DNA of 64,000 nucleotides from Polaromonas sp. Lineage in GTDB: Bacteria > Pseudomonadota > Gammaproteobacteria > Burkholderiales > Burkholderiaceae_C. The notes under the pieces were generated by a model, which saw only the letters and a program-made list of their open reading frames with translations, was not told the DNA's origin and did no database searches. Location of the stretch: positions 51,887-115,886 of the forward strand of contig NZ_JABBPC010000008.1 of the NCBI RefSeq assembly GCF_012927485.1. The letters run 5' to 3'. A program made the position numbers and the translations under genes. Positions within the stretch are counted from its first letter, which is position 1, and each line of letters starts with the position of its first letter. Shown here one piece after another: positions 63,513 through 64,000 of the stretch.

Positions 63513-64000
63513 ATGCGCATGTCAAGCCACACGGTTTACGATTTTGAGGCCCGTCAAATCAGCGGCAAAGATATTTCTCTGTCTGAATTCAAAGGACAGG
63601 TGATGCTGATCGTTAACACGGCCAGCCACTGCGGGTTCACCCCGCAGTTTGGCGGTCTCGAAGCGCTGCACACCACCTTCGCCGGCCGAGGCTTGGCGGT
63701 ACTCGGCTTTCCGTGCAACCAGTTTGGTGCTCAGGACCCGGGTAGCGATGGCGAAATTGCCGAATTTTGCCAAGTCAATTACGGCGTAAGTTTTCCCATG
63801 ATGTCCAAGATCGACGTGAATGGTCCCGCCGCGCATCCGCTGTACAAGTGGCTGACCACCGAAGCGCCTGGCTTGCTGGGCAGCAAAGCCATCAAATGGA
63901 ACTTCACCAAGTTTTTGATTGGCAGAGACGGCCAAGTCATCAGGCGTTACGCGCCACTCGACAAGCCGGCCAACTTGACCAAGGACATCGAAGCGGCGCT
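63513..64000 (+). CDS. Glutathione peroxidase family protein, N-terminal part
   Basis: The gene runs off the right edge, and about 162 residues are present. NTASHCGFTPQFGGLEALH has the peroxidatic Cys40 (encoded by TGC, so not selenocysteine), GFPCNQFGAQDPG gives the Gln and second Cys, and KWNFTKFLIGRDGQV gives the Trp/Asn of the active site. It reduces peroxides with glutathione or, more often in bacteria, thioredoxin. AGGAG lies eight bases before the ATG at 63513. A second ATG two codons on is less well placed. Confidence 0.93.
   Translation, partial: MRMSSHTVYDFEARQISGKDISLSEFKGQVMLIVNTASHCGFTPQFGGLEALHTTFAGRGLAVLGFPCNQFGAQDPGSDGEIAEFCQVNYGVSFPMMSKIDVNGPAAHPLYKWLTTEAPGLLGSKAIKWNFTKFLIGRDGQVIRRYAPLDKPANLTKDIEAA

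Noticed and set aside
63513..63660. Selenocysteine glutathione peroxidase
   Set aside because: The active-site codon is TGC (Cys), not TGA.

Overview
The window is ordinary chromosomal DNA, rich in G+C and densely coded. It comes from a betaproteobacterium, most likely family Comamonadaceae (order Burkholderiales). This is inferred from the protein sequences, the adjacent mreBCD-mrdA and gatCAB clusters, GTP-dependent PEP carboxykinase, clustered minCDE, and a rare-codon interspersed repeat inside gatA of a kind I associate with that family. The genus cannot be fixed. No rRNA, tRNA, CRISPR array, complete IS element or prophage is visible.

Layout. 1-1.4 kb: end of a cardiolipin synthase gene and a YbhN-like membrane protein. 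1.5-4.5 kb: a two-gene DNA-repair unit (radical SAM protein, then a DUF4130-UdgX fusion) whose GTG start lies in a near-consensus LexA box. 4.9-6.9 kb: minCDE. 7.1-9.2 kb: an ice-binding-like (DUF3494) lipoprotein facing a Gly/Ala-rich secreted protein. 9.4-13.5 kb: thioesterase, orphan ABC ATPase, modABC. 13.9-15.8 kb: pckG, with two hairpins in its leader and a strong terminator behind it. 15.9-21.1 kb: an operon for oxygen-independent ubiquinone synthesis (ubiU-ubiV-ubiT-DGC protein-ubiX-ubiD) with an FNR-type box upstream, then an acyl-CoA dehydrogenase. 22.6-24.5 kb: small membrane protein, LysR regulator, small ORF.

24.6-30.6 kb is the accessory part. A metallophosphoesterase gene with its flanks (24652-25696) is present again as an internally deleted remnant (29536-29843). 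Between the two copies lie a decayed DUF1499 gene, a sterol-desaturase-family protein, an ArsR-rhodanese fusion regulator with a perfect inverted-repeat operator, a DsrE protein, a rhodanese cut short by a nonsense codon, and an unknown protein. A TauE/SafE-type permease follows. This looks like a sulfur/persulfide-response island that is partly decaying.

30.6-39 kb: mrdA, mreD, mreC, mreB (cell-wall elongation), divergent from gatCAB (Gln-tRNA amidation). 39-41.5 kb: DUF4124 protein, pyrE, and an exonuclease III gene starting 10 bp from pyrE. 41.5-47.5 kb: lone receiver protein and two large sensor kinases. 47.8-52.5 kb: M48 protease, AmpG-like permease, OmpR-type two-component pair, and a hairpin-rich spacer with a terminator. 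52.5-57.5 kb, minus strand: waaF, zinc-finger protein, ilvE, membrane protein, phosphoesterase, radA. 57.7-64 kb: eutBC, alr, lplT, EamA-family transporter and the start of a glutathione peroxidase gene.

The points most worth a second look are the SOS-controlled and probably leaderless radical SAM/UdgX unit, the DGC protein inside the anaerobic ubiquinone operon, the duplicated remnant flanking the sulfur island, the coding repeat in gatA, and the structured pckG leader.
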